A DNA stretch of 56,728 bases, taken from Ignavibacteria bacterium. GTDB taxonomy: Bacteria > Bacteroidota > Ignavibacteria > Tepidaquicellales > OLB5. The number at the start of each line of letters is the position of its first letter. Position 1 is the first letter of the stretch. Made by a program: the position numbers and the translations under genes. This document shows, one piece after another, positions 41,365 to 49,122 of this stretch. The notes beneath the pieces are model-generated. The model saw only the letters and a list, made by a program, of their open reading frames with translations, had not been told where the DNA came from and did not search any database. The stretch is taken from NCBI GenBank assembly GCA_030835085.1, contig JAUQWQ010000038.1:1-56728 (forward strand). Reading direction: 5' to 3'.

Positions 41365-42563
41365 ATTTCTAAATTCTTTACTCTTATTTTACCTGTCATT
41401 AACTGATTTAAAAATGAAGAGAATAATGATTGAACCGTTTCAAGTTTTAATTTGTGAAGGTTAATTTTGGAGTCTATATTATTTAGCATAACCCGAATAT
41501 TATATTGTTCTGACTTACTCGGATATGGAATATTAATTTGGTTTATAATTCCCTGAGTAATCAAAGGCTGTCCCATTTTATTAGAATAACGATTTAAATC
41601 AAAATATTCAAAAAAATATTTAAAATATTCTAAATCCAATTCCTTTTTTATCTCTTTGGCATATAAGGCATTATCAGTAATCCAGGATAATTCTTCTGTT
41701 AAATGAGAGCACCCACAATACTCACCAACCCTTCCTAATATCAACATTTTAGAATTGCATAAAATTGAATCAGTAAATCCTAATACTCCATTTCCACCAT
41801 AAACTGGTATATTGTTTATGTCTGTTGCTATTTTTGTAGTATTAGAAGGTTTTGTTTTTCCACTCGTGAATTTAAATAATTCAGAAACAGTAACTACTTC
41901 CCAGCTTTCAGGTATCTTTCCAATTTCGGTTTCTTTCAGCGTCTCGCCGTTTAACCCTTCTGTAAAAAGCTTTTGCATTAAAGCTTTCTTGAGTTCTTGA
42001 AGAGTTTCAATGTATCTAATTTGCAAATGAATAGAATCCTGAATTGCAAAAAGAATATTCACAATATTTACCTGCTCATTTAAAGAAGGCAATGGAATTA
42101 ATAGTGATTTTAAAATTGGAGCATTTACTCCCCCTTTTAGATTGTTTTCTTTGTTTGAATTAATATACCTCCAGTAACATTCAGTATTCAAATAATAATA
42201 TACAAATGCTGAATTAAAATCCTCTTTAATTCTGAGTCTAATTAAATATGATGCAAATACACATTTAGGTGGATTTTTTATCAAATAACTCTTCCCAGTG
42301 GTAGCTCCAATACGTGCGATAACAATATCATCATCTTGCAACAGATAAGCTTCTATTTTTTCTTCTGGACAATAACAATACGGTACATTTTCCCAATTTA
42401 CGCCATTTTCCGTAATATCTGTAATTCTTAGAAACTTTGCATTTCCTTCTTTTGATGCACTATCTGTAAAACCATACTGAGGCTTAAGAGAAATTTCGCC
42501 TAATGTATTAATTTTCCAATCTTGAGGTATTAAACCTATTTCAGTTTCTTTAAAATTTTCCAA
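41361..42563 (-). CDS. hsdS: Type I R-M specificity subunit (second system)
   Basis: The 400-residue HsdS has two TRDs with conserved spacer helices. Each half begins with the family phrase: ETEIGLIPQDWKINTLGEIS at the N-terminus and ETEIGKIPESWEVVTVSELF near residue 205. TRD1 (GFTDSASKEGNAKFLRITDI) and TRD2 (FTSGKTKPSNTTKIATDINN) are unrelated, so the target is asymmetric and bipartite. Helical spacers follow each TRD (IHLQIRYIETLQELKKALMQ and INLHKLKLETVQSLFSSFLN). The start is TTG at 42561-42563, one base after the upstream stop. The next gene overlaps its stop. Confidence 0.94.
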   Translation of the reverse strand: MENFKETEIGLIPQDWKINTLGEISLKPQYGFTDSASKEGNAKFLRITDITENGVNWENVPYCYCPEEKIEAYLLQDDDIVIARIGATTGKSYLIKNPPKCVFASYLIRLRIKEDFNSAFVYYYLNTECYWRYINSNKENNLKGGVNAPILKSLLIPLPSLNEQVNIVNILFAIQDSIHLQIRYIETLQELKKALMQKLFTEGLNGETLKETEIGKIPESWEVVTVSELFKFTSGKTKPSNTTKIATDINNIPVYGGNGVLGFTDSILCNSKMLILGRVGEYCGCSHLTEELSWITDNALYAKEIKKELDLEYFKYFFEYFDLNRYSNKMGQPLITQGIINQINIPYPSKSEQYNIRVMLNNIDSKINLHKLKLETVQSLFSSFLNQLMTGKIRVKNLEI

Positions 42564-43466
42564 TTAATTAGAACTTAATTTATGTGATAGTATAACTTTG
42601 TATTGTTTTTGCCAAAGTGGAATTTGGGTCAAATTTACATTATCCATTATTGGAATTTTTAGTTCCTCGAGTGGGCAGTAATTCATTGTCTTTAGAAAAA
42701 CTAATAATGGATTAAGTGAATATTGGAAAAGGGTTTCCCAAATATCTTTAGTACTTCCAATAATTTCAGCAATCATCATAATATTCCAATCCGATTTAAT
42801 ATTTAGTTTGTCTGGTGAATCATTAAACAAAAGTACAGAAGTAGATGATGGATGAGATAATTCACATAATAATTTATATGCTTCACTTACTTTTCCTTTA
42901 ATAGATGTATCAAAGTTTTCAATCGCGTCTATATAGTCCTTTGCAGTTTTAGCAACATGAGCTTTTGGAGAATTATCACCTTTTCCAATTTTTCTACCAT
43001 AAATGAAATGTATAAAATCATTTTCTGCAGCTTCCCAATTCACAAGTTTTTTGTTTAAACTTCCGCTCAAACCTAAATATAATGTGTTCCAATTCTCTCT
43101 AATTGATGGACAAATATGCTTAAATGAATAAAATATATCTGTCAATGATTCAATTAGTCCACGTAGAGAACTTGCAAATACAAAGACATTCTCTTCGATA
43201 AATCCCAGTGCTGAACCTTCATACCACTTGGACGTTCTGAATAAGCCTGTATAAGATGAAAAAATCCCCCTGTATAGAATTTCCCGTAAATAAATTTGAT
43301 TAGCTAAAGCTTCATCTTTAAAAAGTAATTTTTGAAAATCCTTATCTTCAACGAATTCATAATCAAATCGAGGGAAGTTTTTAAGAATAGTTGCAATTAC
43401 TTTAAAGTTATATGATTCATTTGGGAAAATAATTTTAAAAGCCTCTACTTCATTAATTTTACTCAT
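42564..43466 (-). CDS. Unrecognised 300-aa protein between hsdM and hsdS
   Basis: This 300-residue protein is wedged between the methylase and the specificity gene: its stop is immediately beside the hsdS start, and 10 bp separate it from hsdM. It is helical, with a mid-part ASSLRGLIESLTDIFYSFKH (99-117) and YKLLCELSHPSSTS (197-210). An R/E pair in the first helix and the LSHP segment later resemble helical DUF5677/HEPN-like proteins of unknown function. I cannot assign it. Its position implies work with the type I complex, perhaps as a guard that senses its state. Confidence 0.6.
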   Translation of the reverse strand: MSKINEVEAFKIIFPNESYNFKVIATILKNFPRFDYEFVEDKDFQKLLFKDEALANQIYLREILYRGIFSSYTGLFRTSKWYEGSALGFIEENVFVFASSLRGLIESLTDIFYSFKHICPSIRENWNTLYLGLSGSLNKKLVNWEAAENDFIHFIYGRKIGKGDNSPKAHVAKTAKDYIDAIENFDTSIKGKVSEAYKLLCELSHPSSTSVLLFNDSPDKLNIKSDWNIMMIAEIIGSTKDIWETLFQYSLNPLLVFLKTMNYCPLEELKIPIMDNVNLTQIPLWQKQYKVILSHKLSSN

Positions 43467-43476
43467 ACTAAAATAA

Positions 43477-45045
43477 TTAATACCCTAATTTTGATAATAT
43501 ATTATTTAAATCATCATTAATAACTTTTTCTTCTTCTTCAAGCTCTCTTAACTCAGCAATAATTTCACCAATATCTCTTAATTCCTCTGAATCTGAAACA
43601 TGGATATATCTTGAAGGTGATAAATTATAATCGTTTTTTTCTATTTCTTCTTTAGTTACAATTTTACTAAACTTTTCAATTTCTTCCCATTTTTTAAAAG
43701 TATCTGCAATCTTAAGCTGTTTATCTTCTGGTATAAAATTCTTAGGCTGCCCTTTTTCAAATTCCCTGCTTGCATTAATCAGTAAATACTTACCTGTCCT
43801 GCCTGCTGCTTTTTTATTTGTATTTAATACAAGTAAAACCCCTGGAGCTGAAGTATTATAAAAAAGGTTATCTGGAAGGTAAATAACACCTTCTACCAAA
43901 TCATTTTCAATAAAGTACTTTCTAATTTCCTTTTCCTTATTAGTCATAGCGTTCCCGCTACCACGGGAAACTGCTCCTGTATCCAATACAATAACTGCCC
44001 TGCCGTTATCCTTTAAACTTGCCAATATATGCTGTACCCAACCCCAATCAGCCGTATTATTTGGCGGTATCCTGTCTCCAAACCTGCCTAACTCGTCATT
44101 TTCATAAGTCGCTGTAGTAAATGATTTCTGATTCCACATCGGATTAGCGGTTACTAAATCAAACTTCTTTAAACTCTTTTCACCAAACATGTTCGGCTTC
44201 GTCATTGTATTGCCTATTGCAATTTCGCCTTCCATTTCGTGTATAACCATATTCATATTAGCCATTGCCCATGTATTAGGTAAATATTCCTGCCCATACA
44301 GCTTTAAAGGTGCATAACGCTCTTTACTTCTAAGCTTCATCTTTTCCTGTAAGGTTAATTCAAGCTTTATTAACAAACCTGCACTTCCGCAATTCGGGTC
44401 ATAACACTCCATTCCCGGCTCAGGGTCAAGTATTCCGGCTATAATCATCCCTACTTCTTTTGGAGTGTAAAACTCACCTGCACTTTGTCCGCCACCCTCA
44501 GCAAATTTTCTTATAAGGTATTCATAGCTTCTGCCAATTATATCAGCTTCAACATCTTTAAGTCCTAACCTTTTCTCGCTTATCCTGTTAATAAGCGTTG
44601 ATATCAAGTCATCATCCATATCCCTTTGACCATGTGTTGTTGCATTATAATCAACCCTGTCAACAATCCCCGATATTCTGTTATTTTCTTTTGCGATTGC
44701 TCTCATAATATCAGTAAGCTTTTCACCAAGGCTTGATTTTGTATCACCTGTAAGCTGTCTGATAACATCCCAAATATTTTCCTTCTCAATATCTTTAGGC
44801 TTCAATGGAAGGTAAAACCTGACAAGCTTATGGTCTTTTTCAATCAATGCCAATGCCTTAGTTCTGGAGCCAGTATTTTCCGCAATCTTATTTATTTCAT
44901 CATCAAATACATCACATAACCTTTTTACAAATATTAAAGGTAATATGAAATCTTTGTATTTCGGAGCGTCAGCCGCTCCCCTGAGCGCACAAGCGGCATC
45001 CCATAGCCATGTTTCTAATGATTTATCTTTATCGTTGTTAGACAT
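43477..45045 (-). CDS. hsdM: Type I DNA methyltransferase M subunit (second system)
   Basis: The 522-residue HsdM has EFYTP (191-195), SAM motif DPNCGSAG (216-223) where DPxCGSGG is usual, and NPMW (301-304) in place of NPPY/F, a variant that occurs in a branch of type I methylases. The N-terminal helical domain (SLETWLWDAACALRGAADAP) and C-terminal helices that bind HsdS are complete. It is the first gene of a minus-strand run of 13 defence genes. The divergent gap to 45339 (about 290 bp) must hold its promoter. It is unrelated in length and detail to the first HsdM (9582-11759). Confidence 0.95.
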   Translation of the reverse strand: MSNNDKDKSLETWLWDAACALRGAADAPKYKDFILPLIFVKRLCDVFDDEINKIAENTGSRTKALALIEKDHKLVRFYLPLKPKDIEKENIWDVIRQLTGDTKSSLGEKLTDIMRAIAKENNRISGIVDRVDYNATTHGQRDMDDDLISTLINRISEKRLGLKDVEADIIGRSYEYLIRKFAEGGGQSAGEFYTPKEVGMIIAGILDPEPGMECYDPNCGSAGLLIKLELTLQEKMKLRSKERYAPLKLYGQEYLPNTWAMANMNMVIHEMEGEIAIGNTMTKPNMFGEKSLKKFDLVTANPMWNQKSFTTATYENDELGRFGDRIPPNNTADWGWVQHILASLKDNGRAVIVLDTGAVSRGSGNAMTNKEKEIRKYFIENDLVEGVIYLPDNLFYNTSAPGVLLVLNTNKKAAGRTGKYLLINASREFEKGQPKNFIPEDKQLKIADTFKKWEEIEKFSKIVTKEEIEKNDYNLSPSRYIHVSDSEELRDIGEIIAELRELEEEEKVINDDLNNILSKLGY

Positions 45046-45338
45046 TATTCCTTATTCTAATAGTATTCTTCTTGATGTAAACAAAAACAGGGTAAGCCCT
45101 TTAACTTAAAAAGGCCACCCCTATGTCCTCAAATTTAACCATTTATTATTTATAAATCAAAACAAAATCATGTAATTAACCCTACAGAAATACCTTCTGA
45201 ATTAGTTTCAAAAGATTGGGAAATGTTAGCTCTAAATTGGATATAACTTTATTGCAGTTAAGCTTGACATTTTCAAAAGTAAAATCAAAATAATTTTCTT
45301 CAAAAATGGTTTTTATTAGATAGAGGATTTTCCTCATA
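45046..45338. promoter_or_regulatory. Divergent promoter region between hsdM and the 45339 pair
   Basis: AT-rich gap of 293 bp between genes that point away from one another; both promoters must be here. A short GC-rich element (gggtaagccc with a partner cccct further on) occurs at 45090-45122. A minus-strand frame of 63 residues that crosses the 45339 start is probably not real. Confidence 0.5.
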
Positions 45339-45779
45339 ATGACAAAAGATGAAAGGATATTTAAAATGTACAAAAAAGCTAAAGAGTCAATTTTAATAAC
45401 ACCAGCGGGAGTTGTATGGCTATTCCTGCCAAATGCAACATTTGGTAAAAAGAGAATGATTGGAAAAATTGATTATAAAACTAAAATATTTTACACGAGT
45501 CCAAGGGATAAGAATCATTTACTTCGTATGAATAATTCGCTTGGAATATCCCGCTTATTATTATACCGAAAACTAAAGAGCATCAGGTATGTATGTATAA
45601 CTTATGAAGGCGAAAAGCTCTGGACTTCGGTTTTAGCCTTAAATACATTAGGGACTATATTACAATTCCCAATTAAAGGCTTTGAAGAACAAATCTTTTT
45701 AGAATTGAACAAATTCAAACAATCAAAATTAGAAGCTAAAAATGAGTGGATAGCTATTAAGAAAGGAATAATAAAATGA
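45339..45779 (+). CDS. Unrecognised protein of island, first of coupled pair
   Basis: A 146-residue basic protein (MTKDERIFKMYKKAKESILI) with no signal or membrane segment. The sequence has a mixed alpha/beta look, with KTKIFYTSPRDKNHLLRMNN and SIRYVCITYEGEKLWT near the middle. The stop overlaps the start of the next gene (ATGA), so the two are made together. I do not recognise it. With its high Lys content and place in an integrative element it may bind nucleic acid. Confidence 0.6.
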   Translation: MTKDERIFKMYKKAKESILITPAGVVWLFLPNATFGKKRMIGKIDYKTKIFYTSPRDKNHLLRMNNSLGISRLLLYRKLKSIRYVCITYEGEKLWTSVLALNTLGTILQFPIKGFEEQIFLELNKFKQSKLEAKNEWIAIKKGIIK

Positions 45780-46699
45780 AACTTAATGAAAGATTCTATG
45801 AAAAAGAGAGCTTTGCAATATTCCCTTTGTATGCCTTGAGTTTAAAATTAGATTATAAATATCTGATTAATTGTATTCTTGATTATTATGTAATTTCAGT
45901 TTTAAAATCCTATTATTCGACAAAAGCCATTAGAATTGTAGTAAAGAAAATACAGGGTGGTAAAGAATTAGAAACTTTAGAGCATGATATGATGAATGAT
46001 TTTCTTAATGTGCACAAAAAAGTCAGGAAAACCCGCAAAGCCAAATTGCCTATAGTTTACTTCAGATACAGAATAATTCATAACCTAACATATCAGTATA
46101 AAAAACTCAATATAGGCATTGATGCAAAGGTGGGTATCTATACTGATTTATTACACGACATATATACAAAATATGCTTTAACAGAAAGACAATTTAGAAT
46201 TTTGATAGCTGTGTATTCAAAAATTGGTACCAAAATGTATCAAGTAATATATAATGATGAAATTAGATACAGAGCTTGGGGATTTAAAAGCAAAGATGCC
46301 TATAATAAATTAACTTCAACAGCAGATAAATCAATAAAACTATATTCAAATAAAATACTTAAAAAGGAAATCCTATATCTTAAAAAAGGGTCTGAAGGCA
46401 GAGGCTTTTTTGACAGATTATATGATGGCAGACGATATTATTATTCAATAAAACAAACAGGAAGTCATTTAAGTCAAATTGTCCAGAATATATTAAGCCT
46501 GCACAAAATCAGAAGCATTGAGGAAAATAAAAGGAACAAAGCTCTAAGAAACAGGGTCAATAAAATTCTAAACAGCAGCCTTACCGATAAAATGATAGGA
46601 GAAATAAACAGGAAAAGAGATATTATTAGAAAACCAAAATATATTATCAAAGCTGAGTATTATAAAAAACAATATCGAGACGATGAAATGCTTGAGTGA
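45776..46699 (+). CDS. Unrecognised basic protein, possible DNA-binding or replication protein
   Basis: A 307-residue strongly basic protein. The middle has LTERQFRILIAVYSKIGTKM followed by NDEIRYRAWGFKSKDAYNKL, which looks like a winged-helix or helix-turn-helix motif: recognition helix near GFKSKDAY. The C-terminus is Lys/Arg-rich and helical (KRNKALRNRVNKIL). Translationally coupled to 45339. A region with four spaced copies of an AT-rich decamer lies 100-190 bp after its stop, so a Rep-like role with iterons is conceivable. No Rep family is recognised, and this remains speculative. Confidence 0.58.
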   Translation: MKLNERFYEKESFAIFPLYALSLKLDYKYLINCILDYYVISVLKSYYSTKAIRIVVKKIQGGKELETLEHDMMNDFLNVHKKVRKTRKAKLPIVYFRYRIIHNLTYQYKKLNIGIDAKVGIYTDLLHDIYTKYALTERQFRILIAVYSKIGTKMYQVIYNDEIRYRAWGFKSKDAYNKLTSTADKSIKLYSNKILKKEILYLKKGSEGRGFFDRLYDGRRYYYSIKQTGSHLSQIVQNILSLHKIRSIEENKRNKALRNRVNKILNSSLTDKMIGEINRKRDIIRKPKYIIKAEYYKKQYRDDEMLE

Positions 46700-46800
46700 A
46701 TTCCTTTAACAAGAATCCATATTTTATTTGTTCTTACTTCAAATGAGTACTTATTTAATTCTCATGTGGATTCCAAGAAGTACTTTAAAAGGTTTCACTA

Positions 46801-46885
46801 TAATAAAACTTATATAATAATACTTAAATAATAAAACTTAATTAAATTAAACTAATGAATAATAAAAACTAATATTAATAAAACT
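46801..46885. repeat. Iteron-like cluster of an AT-rich decamer
   Basis: Copies of taataaaact start at 46801, 46829 and 46876, with a near copy (one extra A) at about 46860. They lie directly after the coupled pair 45339-46699. Iterons of this type mark some replication origins, but AT-rich DNA gives such repeats by chance too. Confidence 0.4.
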
Positions 46886-46900
46886 GATTCTAATAACAGT

Positions 46901-46922
46901 AGTATTTTCATACGAAAATACT
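46901..46922. promoter_or_regulatory. Operator-like 22-bp palindrome
   Basis: Arms agtattttc and gaaaatact, nine bases each, flank atac. It is placed just after the iteron-like cluster and may bind a dimeric regulator. Confidence 0.45.
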
Positions 46923-47383
46923 TTACTCTTTGTAGTTTAGTTTAAAATTTCTGGAATATAATTCCATTATTCATTTGATTATTCCAGTAAGAATTTATGA
47001 CATTATTTTCCATAATCGGAAATTTCTTCAGATAGATTGTTAATAATTAACTAAATAAGCTAAACATATTATTTCGTAGTTTCCGGGAACATAAATAATA
47101 TTACAGTTTTTGGGTTGTAAAATCAAAGGTTACTAAACTTGGAATTTTACAATACCAAAAATGCATTATTGAGATAAAGGAAAATGCTTAAATTCGATTC
47201 CATTCAGAAACATATATTACTTTATTTAGTTTAGTTAGTTCTAATTGACCGTAAGCCAACTATTAACTTCATACTTTAGGGCATTCTGTTGTTTATTTAT
47301 ATTATTGGTTTTTATGCCTATTTTTATAATAGTTTAGAATAAGTATTGTTGTTCTTATAGATACAGTGCTTTGTTCTTGTTCA

Positions 47384-47500
47384 GAACAGAAAATCGCCAG
47401 TTTTCATAGCAATCCAGGACAAGCAAAGATGCTGTACCCGATACATGGGTACACTGCGTCTTTATGCTTGGGTTGCAGGCGTCTGGCGATGCCTCTGTTC
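47384..47500. ncRNA. Long imperfect hairpin, candidate structured RNA or recombination site
   Basis: From outside to inside the stem has gaacag/ctgttc, atcgccag/ctggcgat, an internal loop, gcaatcc/gggttgc, a small bulge, aagc/gctt, aaagatgc/gcgtcttt and tgtaccc/gggtaca, with a loop of gatacat. About 40 base pairs, several with G-U pairs that fit RNA rather than DNA folding. It is 55 bp before the start of the 47556 operon. I can match it to no known RNA family. Confidence 0.5.
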
Positions 47501-47555
47501 ATGTCATATTGATAAGGTGTGCCCTTTTTTTATTACATTTAATAACATCATAAAT

Positions 47556-47954
47556 ATGGAAACAATATTTAACATAGTAGCAAATGTTCTATTTTCAATT
47601 GCACAAAATACAGGCTTGACGTATAATGAAATTAATATAATAATCTATTACGTCATTATACCTTTTACATTTACTGTTCTAATTGACATTTATTTTAAAA
47701 ATCATATTACAAAGTTAGTTTTTTTTGCTTTGCTGTTGATAGCCGTATTTTTCATTCAGGATTTTAGTAAGTTTTCAGACTGGTTATTCAGCGTCTCGGT
47801 TAACTTCCTTAATATATTTAGTTTTATAGGTATAAATTATATTACTTCCTCTGTGATTTTTTGCGTCCTTTTAGTAATTACGATATATATTTTTCTAATA
47901 GCAGCAATAGTCAAAAAAAGAAATAAATTAAAAAACTTAACAAATTTAATATGA
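47556..47954 (+). CDS. Small membrane protein, first of a three-gene cargo operon
   Basis: With the ATG at 47556 the protein has 132 residues; the longer frame to 47445 runs through the hairpin and is unlikely. Three hydrophobic stretches are visible: IIIYYVIIPFTFTVLIDIYF, LVFFALLLIAVFFI, and VIFCVLLVITIYIFLIAAIV, followed by a basic tail KKRNKLKNLTNLI that should face the cytoplasm. No family is recognised. It ends one base before the next gene and the third overlaps the second, so these three are one operon with a membrane, a soluble and an exported product. Confidence 0.6.
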   Translation: METIFNIVANVLFSIAQNTGLTYNEINIIIYYVIIPFTFTVLIDIYFKNHITKLVFFALLLIAVFFIQDFSKFSDWLFSVSVNFLNIFSFIGINYITSSVIFCVLLVITIYIFLIAAIVKKRNKLKNLTNLI

Positions 47955-47955
47955 A

Positions 47956-48561
47956 ATGAATAAGCATACATCAATAATATTTTCTGAGGTTTACGATTTA
48001 AAAGTTGCAAAAGAATTGAAACATTTCAAAGAATTAATCCTCTTATTGATTAATGACATTAACACTGATTTCGATAATTACAATGAACTGGAAAACAAGA
48101 AGTATTTTGTTCAATTAAATCGAGATAAATACTGGAAAAATTCAAATTCAGATTACTTTTGTTTTTGGTATGAAAACTCTATACAGGGTAAGTATCTAAA
48201 GTACAGTAAGGAAAACAATATTTCTTTAGGCTTCAAAAGTGATAATGAAAGCTATATAGATTTCTTTATTACTGACAAATTCTATAAAGAAAATGAAGAG
48301 CTTGTTGATTCTAAGATTGGTGATTGGGTAGGTGGTTTTGATTCAATTCATAACAGTTCGTTTGTAACAAAACATAATGAAATCCTTCCTTATCTCCTGT
48401 GGAGAGGTTCAGATAAATCCTTGCCCGAATATTTATTTATCGATTTTGATATCAGTAAACTTAATAATAAAGAACTGATATTGAATTCTTTTATAAACAC
48501 TGAATTTACGTTAAAAGATATTAAGAAATTTATAAAGGTCTTAACAAAGGAAATAAAATGA
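47956..48561 (+). CDS. Unrecognised soluble protein of cargo operon
   Basis: A 201-residue acidic protein rich in Asp, Asn, Lys and Tyr (MNKHTSIIFSEVYDLKVAKE). A repeated aromatic pattern is seen: KYFVQLNRDKYWKNSNSDYF and YFCFWYENSIQGKYLKY, then IGDWVGGFDSIHNSSF. There is no signal peptide. I recognise no family; the shape resembles immunity or sensing proteins found in defence islands, but that is only an impression. It starts one base after the stop of 47556 and its end overlaps the next gene by four bases. Confidence 0.58.
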   Translation: MNKHTSIIFSEVYDLKVAKELKHFKELILLLINDINTDFDNYNELENKKYFVQLNRDKYWKNSNSDYFCFWYENSIQGKYLKYSKENNISLGFKSDNESYIDFFITDKFYKENEELVDSKIGDWVGGFDSIHNSSFVTKHNEILPYLLWRGSDKSLPEYLFIDFDISKLNNKELILNSFINTEFTLKDIKKFIKVLTKEIK

Positions 48562-48929
48562 AATTACTCACTCAATTTTTTATCTTTGTTCTTTTATGTC
48601 AATCATCTTATTCTCAAATATTCAAATATGTATCGGATAAATATTTCATCAAAAACTCAAGTAATGAGATTATTGAACAGGCTGTGGCTACTCACTTAAT
48701 TACATTTAACTATGTCTTGAATATTGTTACGGTAAAAGATAATAATAACAATATTCTCAACTATGAAATTACCGAAGTTTATACAAAAGACATTGGTGGA
48801 ATTTCAACGATATATATCAATATTTCAAGTGATGTTTTTAAGTTCGTTATGATTAATGACAAGATGATTGCGTTCTGTAATCCAGATAGTAAAACAATTG
48901 CATTCCTTGATTATCATTTACTGGAATAA
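48558..48929 (+). CDS. Secreted protein, last of cargo operon
   Basis: A 123-residue exported protein with signal peptide MKLLTQFFIFVLLCQSSYSQ. The mature part of about 100 residues is beta-strand-like (VLNIVTVKDNNNNILNYEIT, VYTKDIGGISTIYINIS, VFKFVMINDKMIAFCNPDS). Not recognised. ATGA overlap with the preceding gene. It is the last protein-coding gene of the island. Confidence 0.58.
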   Translation: MKLLTQFFIFVLLCQSSYSQIFKYVSDKYFIKNSSNEIIEQAVATHLITFNYVLNIVTVKDNNNNILNYEITEVYTKDIGGISTIYINISSDVFKFVMINDKMIAFCNPDSKTIAFLDYHLLE

Positions 48930-49073
48930 CTGCTATTAAGTTATTTAAACTCACTTCTTGGATACATCTCACGAGCGTTTTAGAGCCCCTTGGAGCTGTT
49001 CTATCTATCATATTAAGTATTTATGTAAGGTATAAAAATTAAAATTAAACTAACAAGTTCTTTTAGTAGGCAG

Positions 49074-49098
49074 CAAAGTAACTAATTTAGTAACTAAT
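49074..49098. promoter_or_regulatory. Candidate integrase arm site, right end
   Basis: A 25-bp match to 27940-27964, same strand. It ends 25 bp before the right tRNA-Arg copy. See the left site. Confidence 0.55.
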
Positions 49099-49122
49099 GG
49101 TTTAGGAAAGGGTCAAAAAGAG

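Larger units (their letters stand above)
29554..45045 (-). other. Composite 13-gene defence operon (hsdM to adhesin-E-like)
   Basis: All 13 genes point the same way, and the gaps are at most about 41 bp (mcrB to its upstream neighbour), many stops and starts overlapping by 1-4 bases. Order: hsdM, 300-aa protein, hsdS, HEPN-like copy without R/H, mcrB, mcrC, HEPN-like copy with R/H, STAND/TM protein, hsdR, YgjP, CD-NTase, four-TM effector, secreted protein. No internal terminator is seen. hsdR is separated from hsdM/hsdS by some 6.4 kb of other defence genes. Confidence 0.8.
46700..47555. other. 856-bp AT-rich non-coding region with repeats and a long hairpin
   Basis: No gene is visible on either strand. 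Four copies of taataaaact-like sequence occur at 46801, 46829, about 46860 and 46876 with spacings of 17-30 bp. A 22-bp palindrome with nine-base arms (agtattttc/gaaaatact) is at 46901-46922. A strong hairpin takes up 47384-47500. A promoter for the 47556 operon should lie in the last 60 bp. Confidence 0.7.

Noticed and set aside
45182-45373. 63-residue minus-strand open frame in the divergent promoter gap
   Set aside because: It overlaps the start of the coupled pair at 45339 and has low-complexity, AT-driven composition; a shorter form cannot be excluded but has no support.
47384-47500. Integron attC site
   Set aside because: The paired arms lack the RYYYAAC/GTTRRRY core boxes, and no integron integrase is present.
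47445-47555. Longer N-terminus for the cargo membrane protein
   Set aside because: The extension crosses the hairpin and is Cys/Trp-rich, unlike a start of a membrane protein; the ATG at 47556 is a better start.
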